NCBI GenBank assembly: GCA_009746045.1
Contig: RPFO01001842.1
Location: forward strand, 1 to 64,000
From: Mesostigma viride
Taxonomy: Eukaryota > Streptophyta > Mesostigmatophyceae > Mesostigmatales > Mesostigmataceae
DNA length: 64,000 nt
Direction: 5' to 3'
The translations under genes were made by a program, and so were the position numbers. Numbering within the stretch: the first letter of the stretch is position 1; the number at the start of each line of letters is the position of its first letter. Below the pieces are notes generated by a model, which had not been told where the DNA came from, searched no databases, and saw nothing but the letters and a program-made list of their open reading frames with translations. This document shows positions 22,985 through 32,589 of the stretch, piece after piece.

Positions 22985-24029
22985 TTTGGGCACCTAATTC
23001 GACCGTGATCGAATATTGCACAATCGCTTTGTCTTTCTAAGACGCACACACTGATATATTTTCCCGAAGCTATTACGCGCAATATATGACGAGCAAATGC
23101 TCCTCTACGCAACGCAGCCTGGCGGCTGTGCTAAGCCCTGAAAATACAGTTGCTGGTTGTCTCCTTGATACGTCTGCAGCTCCGGCTGCAGCTTCGCCCT
23201 CATGCAGGCCCGGAAGGTAGCGGTGACACTAGTCGCGCACCAGTTGGTGGTTGCCCAGCCCCCCACCTGGCTTGCCGATCGCCATATTTTGCATCGCCGG
23301 CCTTCAGGAGCCTAAACGCAGCCGCGCCCTGACGAAATTGCCCCCTGCCGAGCCGGCCGGGGGTGGAATGAAGTCCACTTTGACGTCACCTCAGCCACAT
23401 TAAAAAATTAAATTAAATTATAACATGCCTCTGTTGGGAGATCATGTAGCACATATTCCATGATGGATGGGTGGGGTGGGAGGATCCGCGTTATCGAACT
23501 AACCTAACTCTAAGCTATCTAGTCTAGAAAATCCTAACTACACTACTCATCAAAACGCCTCCTCCGGACGCTTGGGGCCTCCTCAGCCACATGGTGGACA
23601 AATATTGCTGCCAAGCCGCTCCCACCCACTTTATGCACGCCCCAGGGGTTCTACTACGGGTTGCGCATGCACCTCGCTTCTTGCCCTGTGCCAGCACCTT
23701 TACGTCCACCGGGTCGCCTCATTCTGGACACCTGGCCGCAATTGGTTGGTGCTTACTGGCTGTCACGCCGGATCTGCCCAGCTTCCCTCGCGGCCCCCGC
23801 CTTCAGCTCACCGCCCTCTGCTCCCTCCACGGGCGCTCTGTCGCCGAGATCTGGGCCCCCACTTCCATGAGTTCCACCTCTGAAATCCGCTCCATCATCA
23901 ACCAGGCCCTGCATGCAGCACGTGACACCCCTCGCCGCGCAGATGTGGCGGCCATGGGCGGGTAGTAGTCCCCGTGGAAGATGCAGTGCATGGCAGTACG
24001 TGCACGGGGCCATGTTGGTCCAGTCGCAC

Positions 24030-24704
24030 GGTCGTCGACATTGAAGGGTTGGGGCCGAAAGCGCGGTACGTCTGCTGGGCGACTATACTGCGTTTGGAAT
24101 CAGGTGATGCCGAGGGCGAAGCCGCAGGAGGAGCCTCGAGTAGACTAGTTACTAACGCTTTAGTAGTGTCACCGCTGCCTGCTAGGCCGCGCGGAACTGC
24201 AGCGGGAGCTGCAGGCCTGCGTATTTTCTTGGCTCATCGCAGCCGCCAGACTGCGTTGCGTAGAGCGTTTGCAAGCTCGTTGTGACTGTATTGCGTTTAC
24301 AATATATTATATATATAGCTAGTTTAATTTATATAATATATATGGAGGGCCAGCGGGCCCCATGGTCGGCGCGGACCTGGACGTCATATTGGCGTCAGCG
24401 CTTGTCGGTGGCGCTGACTCGGGCCATGGCTGACATCATGCTCCGCCGTACGCGGGCTGATTTTGCGGTGCAGCAGGGCTATTAGGTTCCTCCCGTTAGG
24501 CGTTTCCATTGGTCTTATCGTAGTATAGAGCTTTGACATGGCTCTGTATATAGGTTCATAGCTGGGCGTTTGCTTTGGTTTGAGTGATTTCACTCTGCTG
24601 TAAGTAATTATATTTTTAATATATATATAGCTATAGCTTCTGGAAAATATATCAGCGTGTGCGTCTTAGAAAGACGAAGCCATAATTGTGATATATTTGC
24701 AGCT
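24030..24704 (-). mobile_element. Inverted 5' part of another ORF1-only element
   Basis: Read on the minus strand, 24704 to about 24630 is the 5' leader and 24290 to 24040 is the start of ORF1 (beginning near MSQENTQ). The LINE 3' fragment at 24343-24619 separates them. It could be a separate insertion or an inversion that arose with copy A. Confidence 0.6.
24343..24619 (+). mobile_element. LINE 3'-end fragment (277 bp)
   Basis: Encodes only the last ~46 residues of the LINE polyprotein (EGQRAPWSARTWTSYWRQ onward) and its 3' untranslated region to TATTTTTAA. Severely 5'-truncated. It sits in a (TA)n tract, like the other copies of this LINE in the window. Confidence 0.9.
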
Positions 24705-25205
24705 CGCCGCCCTGAACGCGCCTGACGTCCGGCCCACTAGATCAACACTCTCTCGGCCAAGGTCAACAACATTGAAGCCAGAGTCGCACAGCCTTACGCT
24801 CCAGCCTCAGTTTACTGCTACGCAAGAGCACATTGCCAGCAAAGTTTCCGAGGCCACAGCCACTGTGGCCACCCGCCAAGTAACCAGCTGGAAGGCCGAG
24901 TCGGCCAAGGCACCGCCGTGAAACTTGAGGCAGTTGCTACCAAGGTAGACGCCCTGGCCACGCAGGTCCCCGAGATCTATTGCCGAGCGAACGGCCACCA
25001 TCGCCGCCCAACAACCTGCTGGTTGGGCTAGAGCGATGACCCCTCGACTCGATCGCGCCTCTTGGGCTGACCTGCTCAAGAGCTAGGCATCCTCTACCAC
25101 AACCCCCATCGGCCATAAAGCTCCAGGAGCTGGAAGACACGCGCGCCGCGAGGCCGCTGACCGCGACCGTCGCGCCGCTGCCGGGTCATCCTCAGGCGCT
25201 TCGAC

Positions 25206-25607
25206 ATGCAGCCAGAGGAGACCCCAGACTCTCTTCTCGACGAGCTGAAGAATAAACTCTTGGCGTGCATGGCGCTGCCAGGTGCGACACTGCAGGGCGC
25301 CTACGTACCGCCTGCCCCATCCATATGGGCCACGGCCTTGGCTGGGCCCCCTCCAGTGGTCCTCACCTTCAGCGACATCACAGCCCGCGTTCGGTTCCTC
25401 TCTCGCCGCAAAAAGCTGGTGAACACCTCCTGGTTGCTTGACGACGACCTGACGCCAGCCCAGCAGCAGCAACGCCGCGATCAGTGGCCCGACTACATCC
25501 GCCACAAGACCAACCCCGAGAAGCCCCACGTGTACTGGCGGCCGGGGCGGGGACCTTTACGGCCTGTCAACAAGAAACTGTGGAAGCCCCCTCGGACTCC
25601 CCCGGGA
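25206..25607 (+). pseudogene. C-terminal part of L1-ORF1-like protein, copy A
   Basis: Contains VVLTFSDITARVRFLSRRKK and DDDLTPAQQQQRRDQWPDY, followed by VYWRPGRG. This matches the end of the RRM and the C-terminal domain of L1 ORF1 proteins (family pattern: DDLTPEQ...RR.LWP......G..A..RGDKL). It is broken at the end by the piggyBac insertion site. Confidence 0.6.
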
Positions 25608-25611
25608 TTAA
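25608..25611. other. TTAA target duplication, left end of piggyBac
   Basis: TTAA followed by the terminal repeat CCCTTAAATGGT. The matching right TTAA is 28964-28967. Confidence 0.92.
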
Positions 25612-28600
25612 CCCTTAAATGGTGGACATCAACTGGAACCACCGAAACGGACTGAGTTTGGGTATCTTTGTGCGCCTGGCAGCGGTAACTAGCCAAATAA
25701 CATTTTCTGGCCCACCCTTGGAACCAAGCATGCTTTTATATCAAATAATGTTTGGGAAATTTGGTTGGTCACATATCTATGCCCTACACCTGCTATAAAT
25801 AGCACCCCCCTCAGGGGGGTACAGCGCACATGGGGTTCGAGACACATATATTGCATTATGGACCATTTATTCAAATCTGCTGGCCCTGGCCCTTTGAAGG
25901 GAGTTAAAATTATTCACAGGCATGCCATCAATGCATTCACAACATGAAATGTCACAAAACTGTGAACGCTACTAACCAAATGGCCCAAGGCAGCTGGCAC
26001 CGTTATAACGGTGCCAGCTGACAGGGGTTAATATGGTAGCATAACAACACAAAACAGGATGCCAAGTGGCATAAAATAGCAAGGGATGCCCAAATGGGCA
26101 TAAAACACCATAATCATGCAATAAAACAAGAGACCATGCCATATAACACATGCCAAGATGCCGCAAGGGGCCAAAATGTCACTAGCGCACGCGTGGTAGC
26201 GCATGCATGACTACCCAAGGGTGTAGCTAACTGTCAAGGCTACCTGGCTATGTGCCAAACTAAGTCAGATTGTGCCTCTGGGTGCATGCGCAGAAACTGC
26301 CTCCTACGAGGCCCTGTCAGCTGGGTGCCAGCTGCCAGCGCACGGGTCGTGCGGCCATTGGCCTCAGCCCACGCGCGGCCAGCCGGGCTGCGGGATGACA
26401 GGGGCTGCATGGCACGCTGGCGGCGGTCGTCGCCGTCGATCGAGGCCAGCCAGTGGCCCTGCGTGGAACACGTTCCAGCACGCGCCCGCGCACAGTGCCT
26501 GGTCGCAGTCCTTGCACCAGAAGTTGGTGCGCTTGCGCTCGGGGATCGTGGCGCACACCACACACTGCGCCGCCTCCGTCCACGGGATGCGCTCGGGTAC
26601 GAGGTGGGTGCCGCTGAACCGCCCGTCCAGCCCAGGCTGCATGGTGGGCCTCCGCGATGCGGTCGATGTCCAGCCGGGCGCCATGCCACTGATTGTTCAC
26701 CAGCTGCTGTGAGAGCAAGCTGAGGAACCCCACGTGGGAGAGGCAGTCAGGGCGGTTGGCGCGGGTGAGAGTCTGCAGGATGTAGGCGTTGCCGACCGCG
26801 TTGGCCAGGTGCCCCGTGGCGACCCGGTGCCACCACACCCGCGAGACAAGGGCCTTCTGCAGGTCGTAGTTGCTGGCGAGCTGGTCAAACTTGTCCACTG
26901 CCTTGTAGCAGCTCCAGTACGCGGGAATGAGCGAGGGGGCAGTGACCATGACGCGCTCGTCGCGGCCGCCATGGCGGCTGACCATCTCCTCCTCAAAGGG
27001 GATGCCCTTGGCCAGCACCCACACGAGCTTGCGGTCCTGCCACGCGCACAGGGTCAGCCCATCACGGTTGACAGCCCATGCGTAGTCCCCCTGGACTGGC
27101 CTGCGGGGCATGCGGCGCTTGACCTCGGCGACGGGGATGCCACGGCGGTTGGGGAGCACCGTGCCCACCACACGGTGGCCCATGCGGTGGCACGTCTCAA
27201 TCACCTCGCGCCCGGTGTAGAACCGGTCCATGGCCATGTTGACCCCGTGTGGCAGCGTGCTGGCGAGCTCACTCACCACGTGAAAGGTATGGTTGACCTG
27301 GGGTGCCCAGCTTGTCGTACGTGTTGGCATGGTAGAGGTAGCCGGTGGGCCAGTCGTTCAGGCAATACTGCTTCACGTGGAAGGGGGCAGGCTTGCTCGG
27401 GTTGAAGCACCTTATCGGGCACAGCTTGTGCCTGGATGCGATGCTCCTCTCGTCGATGGCGGCCGCGCTGCCTGGGATGAAGTACTTCTTGTAGGCCACG
27501 TTCAAGATGTCCTCCAGCCACAAGAACTGCCACAGTCGCCACTCGCGTGTCTGCGTGTTGGCGGGGCGCTGGGCAGAGTCCCGGAAGTGTAGGAAGCGTG
27601 TAATTTGCTGAAAGCGCTGAAAGGGCATCACGTGCTGCAGGTTAGCAGCATGAGCAGCACCAAGTGGCTGGCCAGAAAAATAATCAGACCGGGCAGGCAT
27701 GGCCACGAGTGACATGGTCAAGAGGAGGCCCAGCCACTTGCCCAGCTCGTTCATGGAAAGAGGCGACCACTCCCGTGCCCCAGCAGATGCCGTGCGCTGC
27801 TTCTCCTCGGCATAGCGGTTTGTCTCCTTGACAATCCGCTCCAGCACGGGGCCAGGCTGCCAAAACAGCAAGAATAGCTCGAGAGGAGAAAACCTGTAAG
27901 GAACCCCCGGGATGTTCTGATACATCGCCTTGCGCTCACCGTCAACCGGCTCAGAATGCCGCGGGCGGGGAAGTGTTGCAGGATCCGGCGTGCCAGTGCC
28001 GAACACCCACCCATCGTCGCCATCGTCGCCACCATCGGGAGCATCGTCCCCCGCCTCCTCCGCCTCAGCATCGCTGTCAACGAGCTCGGGAACGACGTCG
28101 TCATCGACAGAAGAGTCGCTGGCCTCGGAGTCGGGTTGATCCGGAGGGGGCAGCCGCTGCAGACGCCTCCTTGCAGCAGGCGCGATGGCTGGAGTCTTCC
28201 TCGGGTTGCCTGCACGACACTTGGCACGTTTCTTGACCGGGGAAGTGGAGATATCCTCGCTATCCCCCTCGTCATCCGCCTCGGGCTCCGATGCCGGCTC
28301 CGAGGCATCTGGACCGTCACCTGCGCTCCCACCTTCCTGCCCATCGCTGCCTGCATCCCCTTCCTCCTCTACCTCGTCCTCCGCAGGCCTAGAGGTCTCT
28401 CCTACCTTCCTGAACTGAAAAATCTGCTCTTTTGTCAACTTATATTTGCATGGATCGTCGACAAATTTGCACCATCCGTGATTCTTATCGCGTGTCACCT
28501 CCGCTACATGGCCGTCTAGACGATAATGCGCATGATTCTCACCATATTCTTGCACTGCCCACGGCTCTCCGAAGAAGGCCGGAGGCACTGCCACCTTAAA

Positions 28601-28963
28601 TCCAAGTTTCAGTCGAAATGTGGCCAGCAGCTGGCCAGTAGGCGACGCCATGTCTGTCGAGGTCAAACGTCGTTTCGTCGTCGTGCACGTCTTTTTGCAA
28701 AAAACGCAGATTTTTTTCCCGCCGAAAGTACCCCAGGACCAGGGTACCCCCCTGGGTTTGCCAGATCAGTACTCCCTGGCCAAGTGTCCAAAGTACGGTC
28801 TGAAGTGCTCTACGGAAAGCTGAGATCTAGATCTTTCAATCCCGCCAGGTGGCACCATCAAATTATTTTTGGCGCGGCGCCTGCCAAGGCGCACAAACTC
28901 AGTCCGTTAGAGTGGCGCGAGTTCAACTGGTACCACTAAAACGGACTCAGTACCATTTAAGGG
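25612..28963 (-). mobile_element. piggyBac DNA transposon with TTAA target duplication
   Basis: 3352 bp, bounded by perfect 12-bp inverted repeats CCCTTAAATGGT (25612-25623) and ACCATTTAAGGG (28952-28963), each next to TTAA. Subterminal motifs are also shared by the two ends (AACGGACTGAGTTTG near 25651 and its inverse near 28905, and a GGTACCAGTTGAAC-like palindrome). It carries a frameshifted transposase on the minus strand. The ends look intact, so it might be moved by an enzyme supplied in trans. Confidence 0.93.
26364..28666 (-). pseudogene. piggyBac transposase, two frameshifts
   Basis: The cut-and-paste transposase of the surrounding element. The first frame (28666-27269) begins with an acidic low-complexity part (residues ~95-230) and has the first catalytic Asp in AIDERSIAS. 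A shift near 27300, in the stretch GTPGQ/VNHTFHVV, leads to the frame with the second Asp (MDRFYTG) and third Asp (AVDKFDQLASNYD). A second shift near 26635 leads to the C-terminal cysteine-rich zinc domain (CVVC...CKDC...LCAGACWNVFH, about 26462-26568). All catalytic residues are present, but the two shifts make this copy inactive unless they are assembly errors. Confidence 0.92.
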
Positions 28964-28976
28964 TTAATTAATTAAA

Positions 28977-29215
28977 TAATTAATAAGGAACATAACTCCG
29001 GCCATTGGGAGTATATGTAGCACATAGCCCAGAGAAGGGGCATATGGCCTATCATACATTCTAAGCTACTTCCTGCAAGGGTGGGAATGTAAACGACCCT
29101 TGCTCTAGGTGCACCAGGGCACTTGCAGCCCCATGATCTTCAAGCTATGCCCAGCGAAGGGGGAGCCTGTCATGGGGGGGGAGATCAGCATAGCTAGACA
29201 AAAAAGCTAGGGCAT
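28977..29215 (+). repeat. Dispersed repeat segment (copy 1 of 3)
   Basis: Shared with 36040-36230 (opposite strand) and 48775-48990: AACATAACTCC...TTGGGAGT, then AGAAGGGGCATATGGC, CTACTTCCTGCAAG and a purine tract AAGGGGGAG before TGTCATG. Purine tract plus TGTCA resembles the polypurine tract/3' LTR junction of an LTR element, but here it appears to be the 3' region of the ORF1-only family. Confidence 0.6.
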
Positions 29216-29391
29216 GGCGTCTCAGCAGAGAGTTACTCCCTGCATGGGCACAACATAACTAAATAAAGCTAGGCATCATCTGGAGGGTGGCTCATCATAG
29301 GCACACATGTACATGATTAAATAAAGCGCGTGGCTTAGCTGGGATAGTGCCTCTAGGAGGCGTACATATACATGGCCACGGTCTATCTATT

Positions 29392-30838
29392 CTACACTAC
29401 TACTGCTGTATTCCCCCAAGCTGGGGCGTCTGGAGTCGCTGGGGCTGCGGGGGTCGCCTGCCAGGGCTTGTGGCCGACGAAGATGGCCACCCCCTTCCAG
29501 TACACCGGCTGCCCCGCCTTGGTCTGCCGGAGCTGGAGGTAGGTCGGCCATAGCTCCCGTCGCCGTTGTTGCTGCGCCAGGGTCAAGTCGTCATCAAGGG
29601 TGAAGAGAGTCTTCTCGAGCCGCTTGCGGCGTCTGAGAAAAGAAATCTTGTCCGCCGGGGTAGGGTTAAAGGTGAGAAGGAGCGGGGGCGCCCCTGCCTT
29701 ACCCCGCGCGCAAGGAAGGCGGTGGGCGATCGACCAGCTCGATCTCACCGTTAAGGCCCATGCGACCAAGGATTTCTCTCTCAAACGCACGCGTAAGCTT
29801 CTCGGAATTCTCACCTTCCTCCATGGTGAAGTTCTTGACAATGACGTTGAGGCTGCGCTTGGCGAGCTCGGCCTCCTCGCGGAGGTCAAGCGTCTGCCGT
29901 TGGAGCTGGGCTGCGACGGCGGAGGTGGTCAGTGGAGGTGGTATGTTGCTTAAGCATGTCCGCCCAGGTGGTGATGGGAGGAGCATCGCCGGCCAGGCCA
30001 GCCGGGGCTGGCTTCAGGCGGCAATGTCCTTCACCGCCTGGGCGGTGAGGCCTGCGGTGTTCTGCAGAACCTCGATAGCGATGGCGTTGGTCGATGTCAC
30101 GGGCTGGTCGATGTCACGGAGCTGGGCGGTGATGGCGTCGGAGGTGCATGGTGGTGGCGGTGGAGGAGGCGAGGAGGGTGGAGGTGGCGGTGGAGATGGT
30201 GGAGGTGGCGGTGGAGAGGAGGGGGAGCTCGGCAGCCAGCGTGCTGCCCATGACCGCCACATCTGCAGCGATGGGGGCCACGTGCTGCTCGAGGGCCTCC
30301 TGGAGGAGTGAGCGGATGGAGGATTCGGTTAAGGTGGTGGTGAGGGGCTTTGGGGGCCAAAGCTTCTCGATGGAGCGTCCAAGGAGGGAAAAGAGAGCGA
30401 ATTGCTGGAGGTGGGGGCGGCGGAGGCTGGGAAAGTGGTCGAAAGAGGAGACGTGATTCTGGCGAGGATCAAAGAGGCGACCTCGGATGAAGAGCTGCTT
30501 GCACAATTCAACAAGCTGCGAGGCGTGTGATGACTGTGATCCAAAAACACGCAGCCCAGGATGTGTTCCTCGGTGAACTTGTCCAAGAAGTCGGGCTGGC
30601 GGGCTTCGGCTACAAATTCGATCTCGACCCAGCTCGGCTCGGCAGGGCGACTGCGCTTGGGTTCAGGCGACGCTGCTGGCGAGGCGGGCTCAGCAGGGGG
30701 CTGGGCGACCACTAGAGCTTGGCTAGTGGCGCCGCTGCCTTCTGGGCCGGTTGGCGAAGCTGCAGCCGGGGCTGCAGACGTATTTTCATTGCTGAGCGCA
30801 GCCGCCAGGCTGCGTTGCGTCGAGAGGCGTTTGCTCAT
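29392..30838 (-). pseudogene. L1-ORF1-like protein, copy B, frameshifted
   Basis: Starts with MSKRLSTQRSLAAALSNENT, followed by an Ala/Pro/Ser-rich stretch with a PKRSRP basic patch. A second frame (30506-30114) gives Leu-rich helices. A third (29986-29699) carries SLNVIVKNFTMEEGENSEKL, which fits the RRM start of L1 ORF1. A fourth ends with FLRRRKRLEKTLFTLDDDL, ARRELWP-like RRRELWPTYL and VYWKGVAIFVG (C-terminal domain), stop near 29392. Each change of frame needs a one- or two-base indel. Function in the family: nucleic-acid chaperone that coats the retroelement RNA. Confidence 0.55.
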
Positions 30839-30960
30839 CGTATATTGCGTAATAGCTTCGGAAAATTATATCAGCATGTGCGTCGTAGAAAGATCGACGC
30901 GTCGATTGTGATATTCACGGCTAAATTCGGTGCTCAAACGTGAAAGTTATGTCAGAGCTC

Positions 30961-31492
30961 CGCCGTCAGCCATGGCTACCTCGTGGCTGCATATGATACA
31001 CCCCCGGGATAGAGCACTCAATATAGTTGTCTAGATGGGAGCAATCGATCAATTAATTAGGCATTACAGCATGCACTTGAAATGATATTAGCGCACAGCG
31101 TTATAGTATACCTGAAGTCAATTAGCTCTGGCACCTTGTGGTCATCAGCTTGCGCCTTAATTAGCCGACATCTTGAGCCCACCTCACGTTTGTAGCATAT
31201 AAGCTATGTGTCAGCCTACCTATGGTATTAATTAATGCTCCGTGACTCCCCAACGGGAGCACGAGTCTAATTAATTAATTATGGTATTGCACTGGTTGTA
31301 TTGCACCCACAGTGTTGCGCCCCGGCATATATGATGCACCATGCTAGGTGGCGAGAGCGCTCTGTGGCCTGCCCACTTGCGGCAGTGAGAGAAGCTAGGG
31401 CGCCCTCCCTCCTTCTCGCTGTGTATATAGGGTTGAAGGTTCCTTTACTCTGTATTGGTACCCACGTGACGCAGTCACGTTCTTATTAATTA
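30961..31492. repeat. Dispersed repeat also present in a chlH intron
   Basis: 31110-31490 resembles 55590-55880 in order and spacing: CATCAGCTTGC, TCAGCCTACC, GTTGTATTGCACCCAC, TGTGGCCTGCCC, GTAGTGAGAGAAGC-like, GGTTGAAGGTTCCTT and GGTACCCACGTGACGCAG. Both copies pass directly into a simple tandem repeat at the same end. No coding frame. Confidence 0.7.
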
Positions 31493-32411
31493 ATTCATTC
31501 ATTCATTCATTCATTCATTCATTCATTCATTCATTCATTCATTCATTCATTCATTCATTCATTCATTCATTCATTCATTCGTTCGTTCGTTCGTTCGTTC
31601 GTTCGTTCGTTCGTTCGTTCGTTCGTTCGTTCGTTCGTTCGTTCGTTCGTTCGTTCGTTCGTTCGTTCGTTCGTTCGTTCGTTCGTTCGTTCGTTCGTTC
31701 GTTCGTTCGTTCGTTCGTTCGTTCGTTCGTTCGTTCGTTCGTTCGTTCGTTCGTTCGTTCGTTCGTTCGTTCGTTCGTTCGTTCGTTCGTTCGTTCGTTC
31801 GTTCGTTCATTCATTCATTCATTCATTCATTCATTCATTCATTCATTCATTCATCATTCATTCATTCATTCATTCATTCATTCATTCATTCATTCATTCA
31901 TTCATTCATTCATTCATTCATTCATTCATTCATTCATTCATTCATTCATTCATTCATTCATTCATTCATTCATTCATTCATTCATTCATTCATTCATTCA
32001 TTCATTCATTCATTCATTCATTCATTCATTCATTCATTCATTCATTCATTCATTCATTCATTCATTCATTCATTCATTCATTCATTCATTCATTCATTCA
32101 TTCATTCATTCATTCATTCATTCATTCATTCATTCATTCATTCATTCATTCATTCATTCATTCATTCATTCATTCATTCATTCATTCATTCATTCATTCA
32201 TTCATTCATTCATTCATTCATTCATTCATTCATTCATTCATTCATTCATTCATTCATTCATTCATTCATTCATTCATTCATTCATTCATTCATTCATTCA
32301 TTCATTCATTCATTCATTCATTCATTCATTCATTCATTCATTCATTCATTCATTCATTCATTCATTCATTCATTCATTCATTCATTCATTCATTCATTCA
32401 TTCATTCATTA
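31493..32411. repeat. (ATTC)n-(GTTC)57-(ATTC)n microsatellite, ~0.92 kb
   Basis: 22 copies of ATTC (31493-31580), 57 copies of GTTC (31581-31808), then about 150 copies of ATTC with one three-base interruption near 31854. The GTTC block is uniform. The minus strand reads open (Asn-Glu-Arg-Thr) in the GTTC block, but this is only the repeat. Confidence 0.98.
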
Positions 32412-32589
32412 ATTGCGGTATTCAAGGCCGACGTCAAGCCACGAGCCACGAGGTAGCCATGGGTGACGGCGGAGCTCATGAATAACTTTCACGTTTGAGC
32501 ACCGAATTTAGCCGTGAATATCACAATCGACGCGTCTTTCTACGACGCACATGCTGATATACTTTTCCGAAGCTATTACGCAATATACG

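Larger units (their letters stand above)
22985..25607 (+). mobile_element. ORF1-only L1-like element, copy A (rearranged)
   Basis: The 5' leader (AGACGCACACACTGATATAT near 23041), the start of the reading frame (ATG at 23088) and the C-terminal coding part (25206-25607) match the copies at 28977-30960 and 32412-36235. The middle is replaced by a segment in opposite orientation (24030-24704), itself broken by a LINE fragment. The 3' part ends at the TTAA where the piggyBac transposon starts. Confidence 0.65.
28977..30960 (-). mobile_element. ORF1-only L1-like element, copy B
   Basis: Read on the minus strand: 5' leader 30960-30839, ORF1 30838-29392, then a 3' untranslated part with GTAGAATAGATAGACCGTGG and, further on, the ACTCC...GGGAGT segment at 28977-29215. 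No reverse-transcriptase frame lies between the ORF1 stop and the 3' part. Copies C and, partly, A have the same layout, so the lack of ORF2 is a family property, as in the mammalian HAL1 type of half-L1. Confidence 0.55.

Noticed and set aside
31571-31814. 79-residue Asn-Glu-Arg-Thr repeat protein
   Set aside because: Pure translation of the GTTC block of a microsatellite.
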